Assembly: GCA_022457155.1 (NCBI GenBank)
Contig: JAJGOT010000198.1
Coordinates: 874,501-938,500, forward strand
Source: Cladopsammia gracilis
Taxonomy: Eukaryota > Cnidaria > Anthozoa > Scleractinia > Dendrophylliidae
Reading direction: 5' to 3'
Length of the DNA stretch: 64,000 bases
Each line of letters starts with the position of its first letter. Position 1 is the first letter of the stretch. A program made the position numbers and the translations under genes. The notes under the pieces are model-generated. The model saw nothing but the letters and a program-made list of their open reading frames with translations. It searched no databases and was not told the DNA's origin. This document shows positions 1 through 11,500 of this stretch, piece by piece.

Positions 1-44
1 AGCTTTCTCTGGATGGAAGGCCATTCCATTACAAAAATTACTTG

Positions 45-145
45 GGGATCATTTCGAGGTCAGTGTGGAAAAAAATGGGGATCATTTCGGGGTCGATTTG
101 GGGATCATTTCGGGGTCGGGGTTCATTTCGGGGGCTGTACAGATT
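45..145. repeat. Degenerate GGGGATCATTTCGG minisatellite
   Basis: The motif GGGGATCATTTCGGGGTC or close variants recurs about five times between 45 and 145, with unequal spacing. The short open frame across it is a by-product of the repeat. From 146 to about 1996 I see no gene; the sequence is AT-rich with one strong hairpin. Confidence 0.8.
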
Positions 146-861
146 TCGTGTTATTTGAATCTATAATTTCCAAGACAACCAAGGAGTATAGCTGTACACA
201 ATAAATAAATGTAATAAAGTACTTAAGCTATTTTAAGTAACTGTGTACGTAGAATCAATAATTTGATAAATGAATTTATTATAATGTAAAGCTCCACTAG
301 GTGATGTGTACTTTGTATTTGTAAACATTTTTCAAGATACTAATAAAACATCTAAAATAAATAAATGCAGTAGGTGATATCCCCTCTACGGGAAATTATT
401 GTTGCAGGAAATGATGACTTACATGTAAGGAAATAATTATCTTTCCTTTAAACAGTTATGGAAACCAACTGACACACATGGTGTAACTGTCATAGAACTA
501 CCAAGTTTTCTGCCTCACAAATTCAAAAATGAGATAACATGGTTGTCCTTAATTAACATTGTGCTTTTGTGAGCACATATTACTGATTCCCATGCCATGT
601 GCTACTGTTTCACTCAAAACTATATCATTTTAATAGTCATCTGGTTTTGCAAAATCTCTGGAGAAAACCAGGGATTTTAAGAAGGCGCTATGCTATTTTC
701 TGTTTATTTTACAACTGGGAACCAGGTACTCTCTCGCACCCTTTGCTATCCTGCATAGCAAGTTCAAGAGTTAAAAACTGGGGTGCAAGAATTCAAAGAT
801 GCATCAGGGAGACACAATATGCATCGTGGGAGTGCAGGTACTCCTATGCAATAACATAAGC

Positions 862-901
862 AACTTTATTTCAACTCAAGTTATAGAGTTGAAATAAAGT
901 T
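862..901. repeat. Perfect 16-bp-arm hairpin
   Basis: AACTTTATTTCAACTC at 862-877 is the exact reverse complement of 886-901, with an 8-base loop. It may be a minimal foldback repeat. No gene context supports a terminator role. Confidence 0.75.
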
Positions 902-1996
902 ATGTATGTATGCATGTACTGGAGTATCTGCATACCAAAGATGCACATCTTGTCTCTCAAAATTGGCACCTTCCATTTAATTATCTCTTGCAACTGCTAC
1001 ACAGACTAGCCATCACTCAAGAGACAGACCAACCAAAAACCTGAGGTGAGCACTGGTCTGTTTAGTAAAAAATTGAGCAGTTCTTGTATTTTAAAATATT
1101 CATTATAAAAATCTACTATACTTGAAAGTGAAAGCTAATTGGTGACAAAAACCTGTTTAAGCAAATTGGCAAATTCTTATGTTACTTTCCAGTGCTGTAA
1201 AAATAATTCAGTGGTTATAAAATTAGAAACACACAAAAGGGAGTTCCTGATACAAATTTGGAACCCAAATAGTCTTAATTGCTTCATATATTTATATCAG
1301 GAAAGCAGTGGCAAGTATCAAGGAAAGTGTCTAACACTGTGACAGGCTACCTGACTTGCCTTTGATGAAATCTACATAATGTTCACATCTGAAACACTCA
1401 CTATAATTATTTATATAGCCAAAGGCAAAGAAAACATAATAAGAAAATAAGAAAAAATAATTTTCAATGTAACCACGTTAAATTCAGTGAGCTTCATCAA
1501 TAACAAGTCATAGAGCCTATAAATCACGTCCTAAGTTAAATTATTATTATTAAATTCGCCACTCGTCAATCCACATGTGCAACCCAATTGCAAAACGGAC
1601 TCACGACTTGATGGAACAGTTCTATACTTTTGTTTACGTTATCTTCGCTTCATTTGTCACCGATAAATGCTGCTCCATTTCCCACTGATGTAGAGAATGC
1701 GGCCTGATCTTGCATCAAGGAAGTGAGAAGAGAAACAGCCAAATCACAAACTGAGAAAGCAGTTGGTTTACAAACAAGGATATAGAACAGTCGGATAACA
1801 ACACCAGAAAAAATTTGGACTTTCCTCATCGCGTTGGCGGTGTTAATAACACATCTTTTCCATTAAACAAGTTAACTATTGCTTTTTGATGTATTTCCTA
1901 AATTTGCTAATCTTGAACAGCTCAGAAACGGATTTCTCAAGCAGCAGGCTCGCAATAGATAAATCCACGGAGATTGCCGCCATCTTTGTTGCTGAC

Positions 1997-2065
1997 TGTA
2001 TTGACCAATCAGAGATCTGCCTGCCCGATTCGGGCAGGCAAGTCTCTGATTGGTCGAAAAATACA
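1997..2065. repeat. Foldback element with TTGACCAATCAGAGA arms
   Basis: TGTATTGACCAATCAGAGA at 1997 is matched by its near reverse complement ending at 2065, around an inner GCCTGCCCGATTCGGGCAGGC-type palindrome. A weaker CCAGCCGT/CGGCTGG pair follows at about 2084-2130. This looks like a small MITE. Neighbouring sequence from 2066 to 2403 holds no gene and lies downstream of the PARP stop codon. Confidence 0.65.
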
Positions 2066-2403
2066 ATAGAGCAGACCAGTGATCCAGCCGTGGTGTGCGC
2101 GAAGGAACGCGGGCGCACTAAACGGCTGGTAATCGAACCTATGTACTGTACGAATTGCAATTAAATGTTTTGAAACGTATAAAAATTTAGTCCAAAAGAT
2201 CAAATTATGATTAAAAGCTTATTTAAGTCTCTCTGTTGAGGCCTCCACATCCTTGTTGGGTGTTCCGGTTATTTTAAGCTAAATAAAATCCTTGAAACCA
2301 ACAATTCAAAGAAACAAAACAAACAAAAAAGGTAAAACTACTGGTAACGTGAAACCTTACTACAATTTTCGGTTTACTATATGCATACTTGTCTCAACCC
2401 GTT

Positions 2404-2690
2404 TCACTGGAAAGTGATTAAATATTCAGGATAACACTGCCAGTCGTAGAAAACAACGAAGATGGAAGGATAAGAAACGTTATTGACAACAGTATCGTAA
2501 GTGTCGGCGACGTTGTTGGCATTCTTCGCTGGAGGAGTGATCATACCTTGTTTTCCCGTTGTGTACTCACCAACTAGGACCCTTGCCAGGTACATGTACC
2601 GGTTCCCTGTGCTGTCTGGTGGTGAATACGTAGCTCTTGCTGAATAGGAGGCTTGTAAGGCAAAATACACACCGTTTCCAAAGTAAGCAG
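2404..2690 (-). CDS. PARP14: PARP14-like gene, last exon (C-terminal half of ART catalytic domain)
   Basis: This is the final coding exon of a PARP14/15-type ADP-ribosyltransferase. Read on the minus strand from 2690 it gives AYFGNGVYFALQASYSA, then RVLVGEYTTGKQG, then PSIFVVFYDWQCYPEYLITF and a TGA at 2404. GVYFA holds the conserved NAD-binding tyrosine. The position filled by catalytic glutamate in polymer-forming PARPs is isoleucine here (PSIFVVF), as in mono-ADP-ribosyltransferases of the PARP14 group. The acceptor is TTTAAG at 2691-2696. The exon starts in phase 1 and joins the exon ending at 13689 to give ENAAYFGNG, which restores the family consensus across an 11 kb intron. The shortness of the tail after YLITF is normal for the family. 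Assignment to the PARP14/15 group is strong; the exact paralogue is not certain. Confidence 0.9.
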
Positions 2691-3837
2691 CTTAAATTGA
2701 CAAAACAGACAGAAATACTCGGATTAAAAAGCGGTTAAATTCCTTTCTATAATAAGCCCCCCCCCGGAATATAAGGCCACGGGCTTATATTAAGTTTAGA
2801 TCCCAAAACGATTGCGGCATAATACTCAGATTATAAGTCCCCACATAAACTATTATAAAATTATTGTGTTATGTGCCGTTACGTTTTTGAAAACTTCACT
2901 GGTATTCGATATTTATAAAAAAAAATAATGATTAATTAAGAGCCAATGTCTGAAATTTTCGAAAATCGGGCGACAGAAACAAAATTTCGGATTTCTTCAT
3001 ATTTTGCCCAAATAATCTCTATAGTGAAGTATTTTCAAAAATAGCATTAAAAATTGTAACGGCGTTTTATTTTTTTCGAAAACGGACAAAGTTTGAAAAA
3101 CGGCAAATCGGCGGCCTTTCAGTTGTGAAACCGGCGAAAAATTACACATTTTCATCTCGCTCGTACATTAAAACGCGATGCCACATATCAATAAAACGTG
3201 GCCACAACATAAACACGCCCTAGTTCTTCACACTACAGTGATTTACTTTGGATTAGCTGTTGAAATAAGAATATTTCGTCCGTTAGAAGAAACGTTATTT
3301 CTTCCATTTTAAAAATTAGCAAATTTAATTTGAACCAATTTCAACGCCGTGGAAACCGTATTGGTGCATTGAGTTTGAAAACGCAATCAAGGCAGTCTTG
3401 AAGCACAAATTCTGTTGTTTACTGTGATAAAATATTCCTTGCGGCACTTTAAAAGTGCCCCGTGAGACAAAAGCATGTTGTGGGACCTTATAAATAACAG
3501 CGATCAACATTCACCCGCTTTCCGTTAATAGTTCATCAGAAAATTAAACCTACCCGAGTCTTGAATTGCGTTTATGATAAAGACAATCCTGCACTCCATT
3601 GTTGTGTTTGAAATATCTGAGCCTTGTAGATCATATCATAGCGTTATTTACTCCAAATGTGTTAAAACAAAAGTCGCTAAAGTGTTGCAAAGAGATTGCG
3701 TGACGTGTAGCGCACTGAAATTCGGGAAATACTTCGCTCCCTGGGGCGAAAAGTTCTGGTCGATCTTGCATGCTGAGTCACGCACAGCGAGCCAAAGAAC
3801 AAAAATATCCTTGCACAACCTCAAAACGGAAATGCTC
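2691..3837. other. Intron sequence, no gene seen
   Basis: This is the 3' part of the 11 kb PARP intron. It is AT-rich, with a C-run and a GGGCTTATATTAAG motif at about 2757-2800 that resembles sequence near 13590-13640, probably a shared short repeat. No open frame here has recognisable protein content. Confidence 0.5.
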
Positions 3838-4166
3838 AGACAAATTGCCCAACCCCCCCCCCCCCGCCCTCGATTGCCCAACCACCCCTCCCCCCCCTCC
3901 CCCCCCCCCCCCGCCTGAAAAAATAAAATGGTCCATCCCGAACAGAACCATTGATCACGCCGTTAAAAAAATTACGGTATCGGCCATATTTTATTAAAAC
4001 CGGTAAAACCAAATAACCCAGTACTCCAAACACTGAGGAGGGTTCCATGTTTGTGAGAAACTTAAAACGCTTTTCTCTAGGCAGTCACCTTATTTAGTTT
4101 GCACAAAGGGATGGACCATTTTATTTTTGAGGGACGGGGGACGGGGAGGGGGGTGGGTTGGGCAAT
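3838..4166. repeat. Inverted-repeat element with C-rich/G-rich arms
   Basis: AAATTGCCCAACCCCCCCC and AAATAAAATGGTCCATCCC on the left (3840-3945) are mirrored by GGGATGGACCATTTTATTT and GGGTTGGGCAATTA on the right (4107-4166). Proline-rich frames in the region come only from the homopolymer C tract. Confidence 0.65.
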
Positions 4167-4322
4167 TACCAAAAAATAAATTCCTGCACAGCAAAAGTAG
4201 AGAAAAAAACAACGTTCATAGGGAGCGAAAGAAAAGTATGGAATAATCTCGGAAAAAAAATTCTTGCACAGCCTCAAGGCGGAAAAAAAATTCATGCATC
4301 ACACAAGGCTTCTTCAATCTTC

Positions 4323-4473
4323 CACCCTGGATCCAGAGGTCCGTTCTCTGAATATCATGAGTGAAATTAACCACATAAACGGTTAGAAGAAGCTCGCGTT
4401 GCGCCTCGTTGTTGCGGCTTCGCCGCTCAAACTCGCCGTTTTCACTAAAAAATAAAAACCTCTGGCACCCAGG
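4323..4473. repeat. Short foldback MITE (CCCTGG...CCAGAGGT ends)
   Basis: CCCTGGATCCAGAGGT at the left end and ACCTCTGGCACCCAGGG at the right end are near-perfect inverted copies about 150 bp apart. No coding capacity. Confidence 0.6.
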
Positions 4474-4797
4474 GTATCAATCTTCGTACAAGAGAAAATA
4501 AAACTGCAAAAGCGGTTAGCAATCTTGCATTACATTGGCCCTTCATTTTCTAGCTTACAAGGGTAACTATCCTAAAATTCTTAAAGGAGGGCCATCAATG
4601 CCGCTTTTCTCTTCACTGCCGGGCACGGGCATCGACCTTCCCGTCTGTGGATTGTCCAATAGTAAATCGGTAGCAAGGGCTTTTCCATTTCCTTTAGCGC
4701 CCAGCCCGCCTTGAGGCTTTGGCCTTTGTTTGAGTTGCTAACTGAGCTTGAGACTTGCAAAGAAAGGGAGAAGTGCAACGCCTTCGCTGGGGGGTAC

Positions 4798-4912
4798 TAG
4801 CCTGCGAGCAAGGCCCTCGAGCTTAGGGGTTGGGGAGAAGGGGTACGGGGGGCCTCCCCCTCTCCCCAAAACCGCGAGCCCGGTCCCGACTCCGAGAGCT
4901 TGCTCGCAGGCT
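4798..4912. repeat. Short inverted-repeat element (TAGCCTGCGAGCAAG ends)
   Basis: TAGCCTGCGAGCAAG at the left and CTTGCTCGCAGGCTA at the right are exact inverted copies. A related pair of ends occurs at 50252-50322, so this is a dispersed family. Confidence 0.7.
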
Positions 4913-5064
4913 AGGAGGTACTCGGATATGTTTTGGCTGGGTATGTGCCGCCCTGGTCTCCAAATTTAGAAAATCAGAAAACGGCAAACTGATCCTTACT
5001 GGAAGGCGATGAAGGAGTAAACAAAAGAATAAAACAAAATATATATATTCAAACAAATTTGCCC

Positions 5065-5098
5065 AATATTTCGGTTTGAAAACAACTCTTCTTCAGGG
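5065..5098 (-). ncRNA. Hammerhead-ribozyme-like core of a Penelope-type terminal repeat (candidate)
   Basis: Read on the minus strand the segment is CCCTGAAGAAG, a GTTTTC-type hairpin, then CCGAAATATT. CTGAAGA and GAAA separated by a short stem-loop match the conserved hammerhead core (CUGANGA ... GAAA) known from Penelope-like element termini. It is followed by AT dinucleotide repeat, as at 30739. No Penelope ORF remains nearby. Cleavage-site pairing was not verified. Confidence 0.35.
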
Positions 5099-5219
5099 AC
5101 TAACAGAAAAATGAAGACAAAAATAAAAGTTCGTTAGACCCCGTTTTAGAAAGAACTTGCACTCAAAATGTTACCCCGTTCTAAAAATAGGTCAATTTTT
5201 AACACTCCATTCTAGAAAA

Positions 5220-5560
5220 ATGATACGCAAATGATATGCGATCTCGGATGAGAGAGCCTCGAAGTACGCAGGGCTGTCAGCCGCCTATCCCTGATTGCCC
5301 ACGGCCTTGTGGACGTTGAAAGTCAGATTCTGGTCAGGAGTGGGCGTGTAACTAGACAATCCCAAGGTCAACACCACTTCTGGAATATCCTAGCGCTCAA
5401 GAGTTGTTACAGAGCATCATTCTTTGCTCGCACTGTCTCAGAGTGGAACCATCTGCCACCTCACATTCATAGCGCTTCTTATGTTGACTGCTTTAAGTCC
5501 TCCCTTATGCGAGACCAAGACATCAACGATTTGATCTGTAAAAGCCATTACTATAACTGA
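5220..5560 (+). pseudogene. LINE reverse-transcriptase C-terminal fragment
   Basis: The plus-strand frame contains GRVTRQSQGQHHFW, then SFFARTVSEWNHLPPHI and DCFKSSL. This matches the conserved tail after the reverse transcriptase of CR1/RTE/jockey-type non-LTR elements (xSFFxRTIxxWNxLPxxV ... FKxxL). Upstream, LEVRRAVSRLSLIAHGLVD also fits. The RT core is missing, so this is a 5'-truncated dead copy in the PARP intron. From 5561 to 6885 I see no gene. Confidence 0.8.
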
Positions 5561-6885
5561 ATGACCGCTGATCGTTCCCTGTGCACATATATCCCATGTG
5601 GGAGCTTTGCGCAGTATTCAATTTAGATTTCGTAGAAATTGCGTAACTCTCAATAGCCCATTTTTTAAAAAGTTATTTCTTTGTTTGTTCGACTTATACA
5701 TCAAAATACGACAATTCTGCTTTTACACAAATCAGCAACATAATTACTTCCGATTTCAAACAGAAGAAAAAGCCACGATCGACAATTTCTTTATTCACCA
5801 TCTTATGAAGCTTTCGTGCGTTCGAAATATTATACCTCGTTCTAGGAAACGTCTCTAAAATGCATACCCGTTCGTTCTAGATCAGGAGTCCCAAAATTAC
5901 GACCCCGTTCGGTGGCACATACCCGTATAGGTATTTTTGGGGAAATTCTGCGGAAAGCAATCGAGCGTTCTGGTCGATGCAAATAATTTTTTTGCTGAAG
6001 TTTTGCACGTGCATATGAAACTTCAAAACAATAGTCGTGAATAATGAGGACGCTGACTTGTAAACACAAAATCTGCGGGAAAAAATTGGCACATTGGAGG
6101 CCCAATTTTATTGCCTTGCATGCTTTCAATGTCCTTGAAACTTGCAGGCCATATTAATTGATGATTAATCTCGAGATTGTCAAAATTTAAAAAAAATTAT
6201 CTCGCGGTTTTCAAATTATCATCACATTTGTAGGCGCAGACCAAATTACATACAAAAATGGCAACAAGAGCAGCTGAACGCACGCTAATCAAATCCTTCT
6301 TTCTCGCAATCGGCCAAAGCAACCCCCTCACTTTTTCACACACCATTTCAAATGGAATCAAACTACTATGAGATGAAACTACATTCCCATTGCACATCGT
6401 TTTCTTTAGATATTAGCCAATTATGTCGATGGTATGTTTTTCTCTGTATTTATAATCCCCAAAACTTCATCCCTAAAAATTTCAAAAACGCTCTCATGCA
6501 TTTCTTTCAAACTTTGTCCAGTTGAAGCCCATGGTCTAATCAACTAGTCCACTAGCGTGTTTTACAAAAATTTCTCTTGATCTAGAGAAACTCCGCAACT
6601 AGTGAATTTCAGAGGATCACCATTTCGTTGCCATGGAAGCACCGATGTAAACAAATACTATACTCCCATAAAGTTCAATGTATTGTGTGTTTGCTTGCAA
6701 AGTGGCTTGACTTTTTATGTGCTACAACAAAAGATATGGCCCATTAAAATTGAAAAGGCGTGGAATTGAGAAATGGGTACGAGCCTCCTTAAATTATATT
6801 TGCACCTGCCTTTTAAAATTTTTAATTTAGACTTTATTTCCAATAATTCAACGTCAATTTGTTATAACAATGGAGGTTCCCTTTA

Positions 6886-7138
6886 AGACCATGAAGCCGC
6901 TTTGAAATACCGGTATTTACGAATTATGCAAATTAGGAGCCTCAACCTTAGCCTGCACATACAGTGCAAATGTGACCCGAACAATGTTGTTTCCCATCAG
7001 AGAAACACAAAAATAGTTTCAAACTACAGCAGAATACAACATTATACTAGTATACATCAGTATACAGCTGTATTGAAATTGTAGATAGCCTTCAAAGTGC
7101 CCATTAACTGTCCTCGATGCACACAAAATCCTGCAAAA
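6886..7138 (+). repeat. Left arm of a 250-bp inverted repeat pair
   Basis: Starts AGACCATGAAGCCGC, contains TACCGGTATTTACGAATTATG, and ends CACAAAATCCTGCAAAA. Its reverse complement is at 12694-12943 with perhaps 90 percent identity by eye. The pair brackets the BEL element and a TIR element (5.5 kb between arms). Confidence 0.85.
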
Positions 7139-7962
7139 TACTACTTCATTCAATAACCGCTAATTTTGCTTGAGAAGTAAGTTTACAAAAGCGTCTTCAT
7201 CTGTAATTATTAATCTGAGAATGAAGCATCAAAAACAAGACATAATGCGTATATTGTTAATTCGGAGCTTACTGCCTTGAACTGAAATCAGTGACTACCA
7301 TCTTGGTGTATGGTTTCATTTGAACTTGCGGCTTTTTCCACACCCAGTTGCTCGTCATTCATTAAAATTGATCCATGCGTATTAGAGTGCATTGAGGAAG
7401 CCTGGAAGCGTCAATCTGTTTGAGTATGGTTAAATACTTGAATAACAACACTGATTTCCTTCACGCTTTGGTCATGGTACATGTAGTTCGCCATGGTACG
7501 TGTATGTTGTCAGGATGGTAACCCCTGACCAGACAACATACACTATTCCATGTGCAAGGCTATAATTACAAATTGTAGCCGCTGAATCAGTAGATAATCT
7601 ATAAGTCTTTAATCGAGGTTCATCAAAATAAACGGTGTACAGATATGTTTCTGAAAGTAAAATTACACAATCGAAGCTTGTAAACACGAAGCGAAATAAA
7701 GCAAAATGAAAGCTTACAAAGTCCAAATAAACCGAAATAACGATCACTTACAAACAATTTGAGGGTTCCTTCTTCAAATAACATAAAAGTTCATCAATGT
7801 CCATAGGATGGAAAGCGATTTGCGCTTACAATCATTGAAAACGAAATTCATCATGAACATGGCTTCCGAAGCACCGAGATCGCTCGGTCAGCCTGTTAAC
7901 AACTAAAAGTTCGGTCATGTTAAAATCACGAAATGTCCATTTGAAACCTTCATTCCGGCCCC
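7139..7962. other. Intron stretch, no gene seen
   Basis: AT-rich DNA with one imperfect hairpin (TGTATGTTGTC / GACAACATACA, about 7501-7532). No supported coding sequence. Confidence 0.5.
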
Positions 7963-8519
7963 AGTAAATACACCTAGTCGCCGGTGCTGATTTCCCTTTC
8001 GTAAACGGTTGATGCCATTTTTAACGGCCGATGCCATTATTAGCAAACGGTCGATGCCATTTTTAACGGTCGATGCCATCATTAGCATTCATTAGTAACC
8101 AAGCCTTTTGTAATGGTCGATGCTATTTCTCTCTAGTTTATGCCTGGATTGGGACGAAAATAGGCTATCATTATTAGATCAAATTGGGCCTAGGTAAAGC
8201 GATTATTAGATCTAAGCTAGATTCACGGTTAGGTAAGATTTAGGATAAGGGTGACCCGTTATTGATATATATTAAGAAAAGCACCTTTTATAATTAAATT
8301 TTTGTTGGGTTTGCCGGATCAACCCAGTGGTCTAGTGGTAAAAGAGAGATGTTAGCATGCAGAGGTTCCGGGTTTGATTCCAGGTAATTATATTCCATTT
8401 TTCTTTTTCTGATAGAAAAAATAATTCTAAAATTGGTGAAAATTTTTCTAAGTGTCGCTAAAATGGCATCGACCGTTTACGAAAGGGAAATGCGCGTCGC
8501 CGGTAGCACTGTATTTACT
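7963..8519. mobile_element. Non-autonomous TIR element with minisatellite and tRNA-like core
   Basis: Terminal inverted repeats of about 55 bp: AGTAAATACACC...TTTCCCTTTCGTAAACGG at the left and its inverted copy ending GTATTTACT at 8519. Just inside the left end (7998-8095) lie four or five copies of ACGGTCGATGCCAT. The interior carries a tRNA-like sequence (8318-8385). The element sits right at the 3' end of the BEL remnant. No transposase ORF. Confidence 0.75.
8318..8385 (+). ncRNA. tRNA-derived sequence (pseudo-tRNA or SINE head)
   Basis: GGTCTAGTGGTAAAAGAGA resembles a tRNA D-arm and A box, and GGTTCCGGGTTTGATTCC resembles a T-arm and B box, at tRNA-like spacing. The T-stem has a mismatch and the acceptor stem does not pair well, so this is a tRNA-derived remnant rather than a working tRNA gene. 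Confidence 0.6.
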
Positions 8520-8586
8520 AACTAAATCCTAAATGGCTCCAAACGTAGTCCTGAACTAATCTTGAGTTAAGTTCTGAACTTCTAAG

Positions 8587-11500
8587 TCACTGCGTCTTCT
8601 CCTGTTGAGCTTCTAGCAGCACACACTTGTCGATCGGTCGCACCAGGATTGCACTTTTGGTTTTCACTTTGACTCTTCTGACACATCCATCACTGTTAGG
8701 AAGGGTTTCAATGATCCTGCCTAGAGGCTATGCATTACACGAACAAGTGTCGTCTACCACGAGGACGATATCACCGACGCTCAAATTCCTCTGCTCGCGA
8801 TGCCACTTCAATCTTGTTTGGAGCATTGGAAGATACTCCTTTGACAAGCGCTTCCAAAACTGATCTGCCGGATATTGGACCTGGCGCCACCTTCTTCTTG
8901 AATAGAGATTTTCTTTCTGGAAAATTCCAGGTGTGAGGGGGATTTCTGATCTGAGTAGTAGTAGGTGATTTGGAGTCAGGGCTTCTAGATCCTTTGGGTC
9001 CTCTGAGACCTGTGTGATAGATCAGCTGTTAATGATTGATTCAACTTCCTAGAGGAGAGTGGTTAGACCTTCGTCATCAAGGATCTGCTGATTGAGAATT
9101 GCATTGAGCACCTTCCGTACAGTTCGAATACACCTTTCTCATTACTCTCCATGATGGGATCCCGCAGGGGGTTTGAATATCCACTGAAACTCATGTTGTA
9201 GAAGACTGGCATCAATCTTCTGATGGTTCTACTCGGAAATTGCGTTGCTGATCTCCTTGCTGCCCTTTACAAAGTTTCCACCACGCATTGTCGCTTCTGA
9301 TCTGTTCAGGTTTCCCTCTTCTAACCATGAATCGGCGTAAGGTATTCGGAAATGAGTCGGTGTCAAGCGAGTGAGTCACTTCGAGATGTACCTCCCTGAT
9401 GGTCATGCAAGTAAAGATACAGCCATATCTATTAGCTTCAGAGCGTCCTCTTTTCACTATGAATGGTCCAAAGAAATCGACACCCACGAACGTGAATGGT
9501 GGCTTGTTTGCGGTGACGCGGTCTTCGGGCAAATAAGCCATCTTTTGTTCAGCGACGGGAGCTTGTCTGCGTCGACAGCTGAAACATCTTGATAGTAGTC
9601 TCCGGACAGCTGAATTGGCTTTGATGTTCCAGAACCTTTCTCGCAGCAAGGATAAAACATGCTCTCTGCCTGAATGTCCCGAGGCCAAATGACAATATTG
9701 AATGATCAAGTTAGATACGTGATGGTCCTTAGGTAGGATGACTTGATGCTTGGCATGTTCTGGGATTGCAGCAGATCTGAGGCGTCCGCCGACTAACAAG
9801 AGCCCATCAATTAGCCTGGGGTCCAATTTGCAGATAGCACTGGACTTCTTAATCAGGCTCGTCCGTGACTGAGGCTGGTTACCGATCTTCTCGTTGGCTG
9901 TCCCTGTGCTCTTCAAGATCTCTATTTCGTCAGGGAAGATTCTTTTCTGAACGTACTTAAGAATTTCTCTTTCGGCAACTTGCATTTCTTTTACTCTGAT
10001 CGGTCTTACAGATTTCATCTTTCTTTGGTCGACTTTGGGATTCTTAAGATGATCGCCAGCACTTCGCAGATTTTCTTTATACCGCAAGATCCAGGCAATA
10101 AACTTGTGCCACGAGGAGAATTGCCTCATCATTTCTTCTACCAGTTCAGGGTCTTCGTTTCGGAATGTTCCACCTGCTTTAGCTTCCTTCTTGATTTCTG
10201 GGTCCTCCTCCGAAATCTTATCAAGAGTTTCCGTGCTCTTTGGCCAATGATCTTCTGTCTTCATCAAGAACTCTGGCCCCAGTAACCACCTCGAACTTCC
10301 AAGGAGTGCATCTGCTGTTAATCTTCTTGATGCGTCATCAGCGGGATTCTGTTTGGATTGGATATATCTCCACTGACATGGGCTCGAACCGTCGCGAATT
10401 AGAGCTACCCTGTTGGCCACGAATGTGTGGAATCTTTTTTCTTCATTCTTTATTCACTTGAGTACAGAGGTACTGTCAGTCCAGAACACCGAGTCGTCAA
10501 TTGGGAGCTCAAGTTCCTTTCTCATCATCTTGTCCAGTCTAATGGCTATTGAAGCAGCTGACAATTCTAGTCTGGGAATGGTGATTTGCTTGAGTGACAC
10601 GACTCGGGACTTGCTTGTCATCAGGGTGCAGCTGATGTTACCATAAGAATCGGCCAAGCGCAGGTAAGTCACAGCTCCGTAACCGCTGGTTGACGCATCT
10701 GCAAAATGTTGTAGCTGGCTGTTCATGATATCGCTGAAATTTCTCGGCTTGATGCAGCGGTTAACAGAGAAGCCTGAGAGTTTTGGTAAATCAGCAAGCC
10801 AGACGTGCCAGCGGTTTTGAACATCTTCGGGTATATGGTGTCGTCCCTATTTCTTCGACATAGGTCTTGCAGAAGAATCTTAGCAGTCAGCACAAATGGC
10901 GCAGCCAAACCCAATGGGTCATATACAGAACTAACAACAGCTAATATCCCGCGTCTGGTCGGGTCCTTCGGCTTCACGTTGATGTTGAACTCAAATTTGT
11001 CTGTCTGGATATTCCACTGGATCCCCAGTGCCCGTTCACTTGGCTGGTGCTCGAAGTCGAGCATCTGATTTGGCTCTCTCACTTTGAGGCATGGACTCTA
11101 TAACTTTCCTTGAATTGGACAGCCACTTCATGAGTCGAAATCCGCCCTTCTGCAGAAGTTTACTAAGCTGGTCAGCTAGAGTGATAGCAGTGTCCTCCGT
11201 CTTGACTGATTTTAGGTACCACACAAACCCATCTTGGCGATTATGTTCTTCTTCCGGGACTTTCTGGGCATATCCTTTGCTTAGCAGGTCGTCAATTACA
11301 GTTGAATATCTTCCAAGTAGTTCTGAATTTCTCAGGAATCTCTTCTTCAGGAGACCCAGTCTGTGAAGTGCCATAGGTCTGCAGTTCGGTAAACATGGTT
11401 GATTATCTCTCCATGGCAATGATATTTCATAATGATTGTCCTTCAACTTAACAGAGTTCTTCATAATAGCGATCGCCCTTTGATCATCTTGAGATGGCCC

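Noticed and set aside
3574..3997. Proline-rich plus-strand frames
   Set aside because: Produced by a homopolymer C tract inside an inverted-repeat element.
9371..10646. Several plus-strand open frames of 70-100 codons
   Set aside because: They are antisense shadows of the minus-strand BEL pol sequence, which has clear domain motifs.
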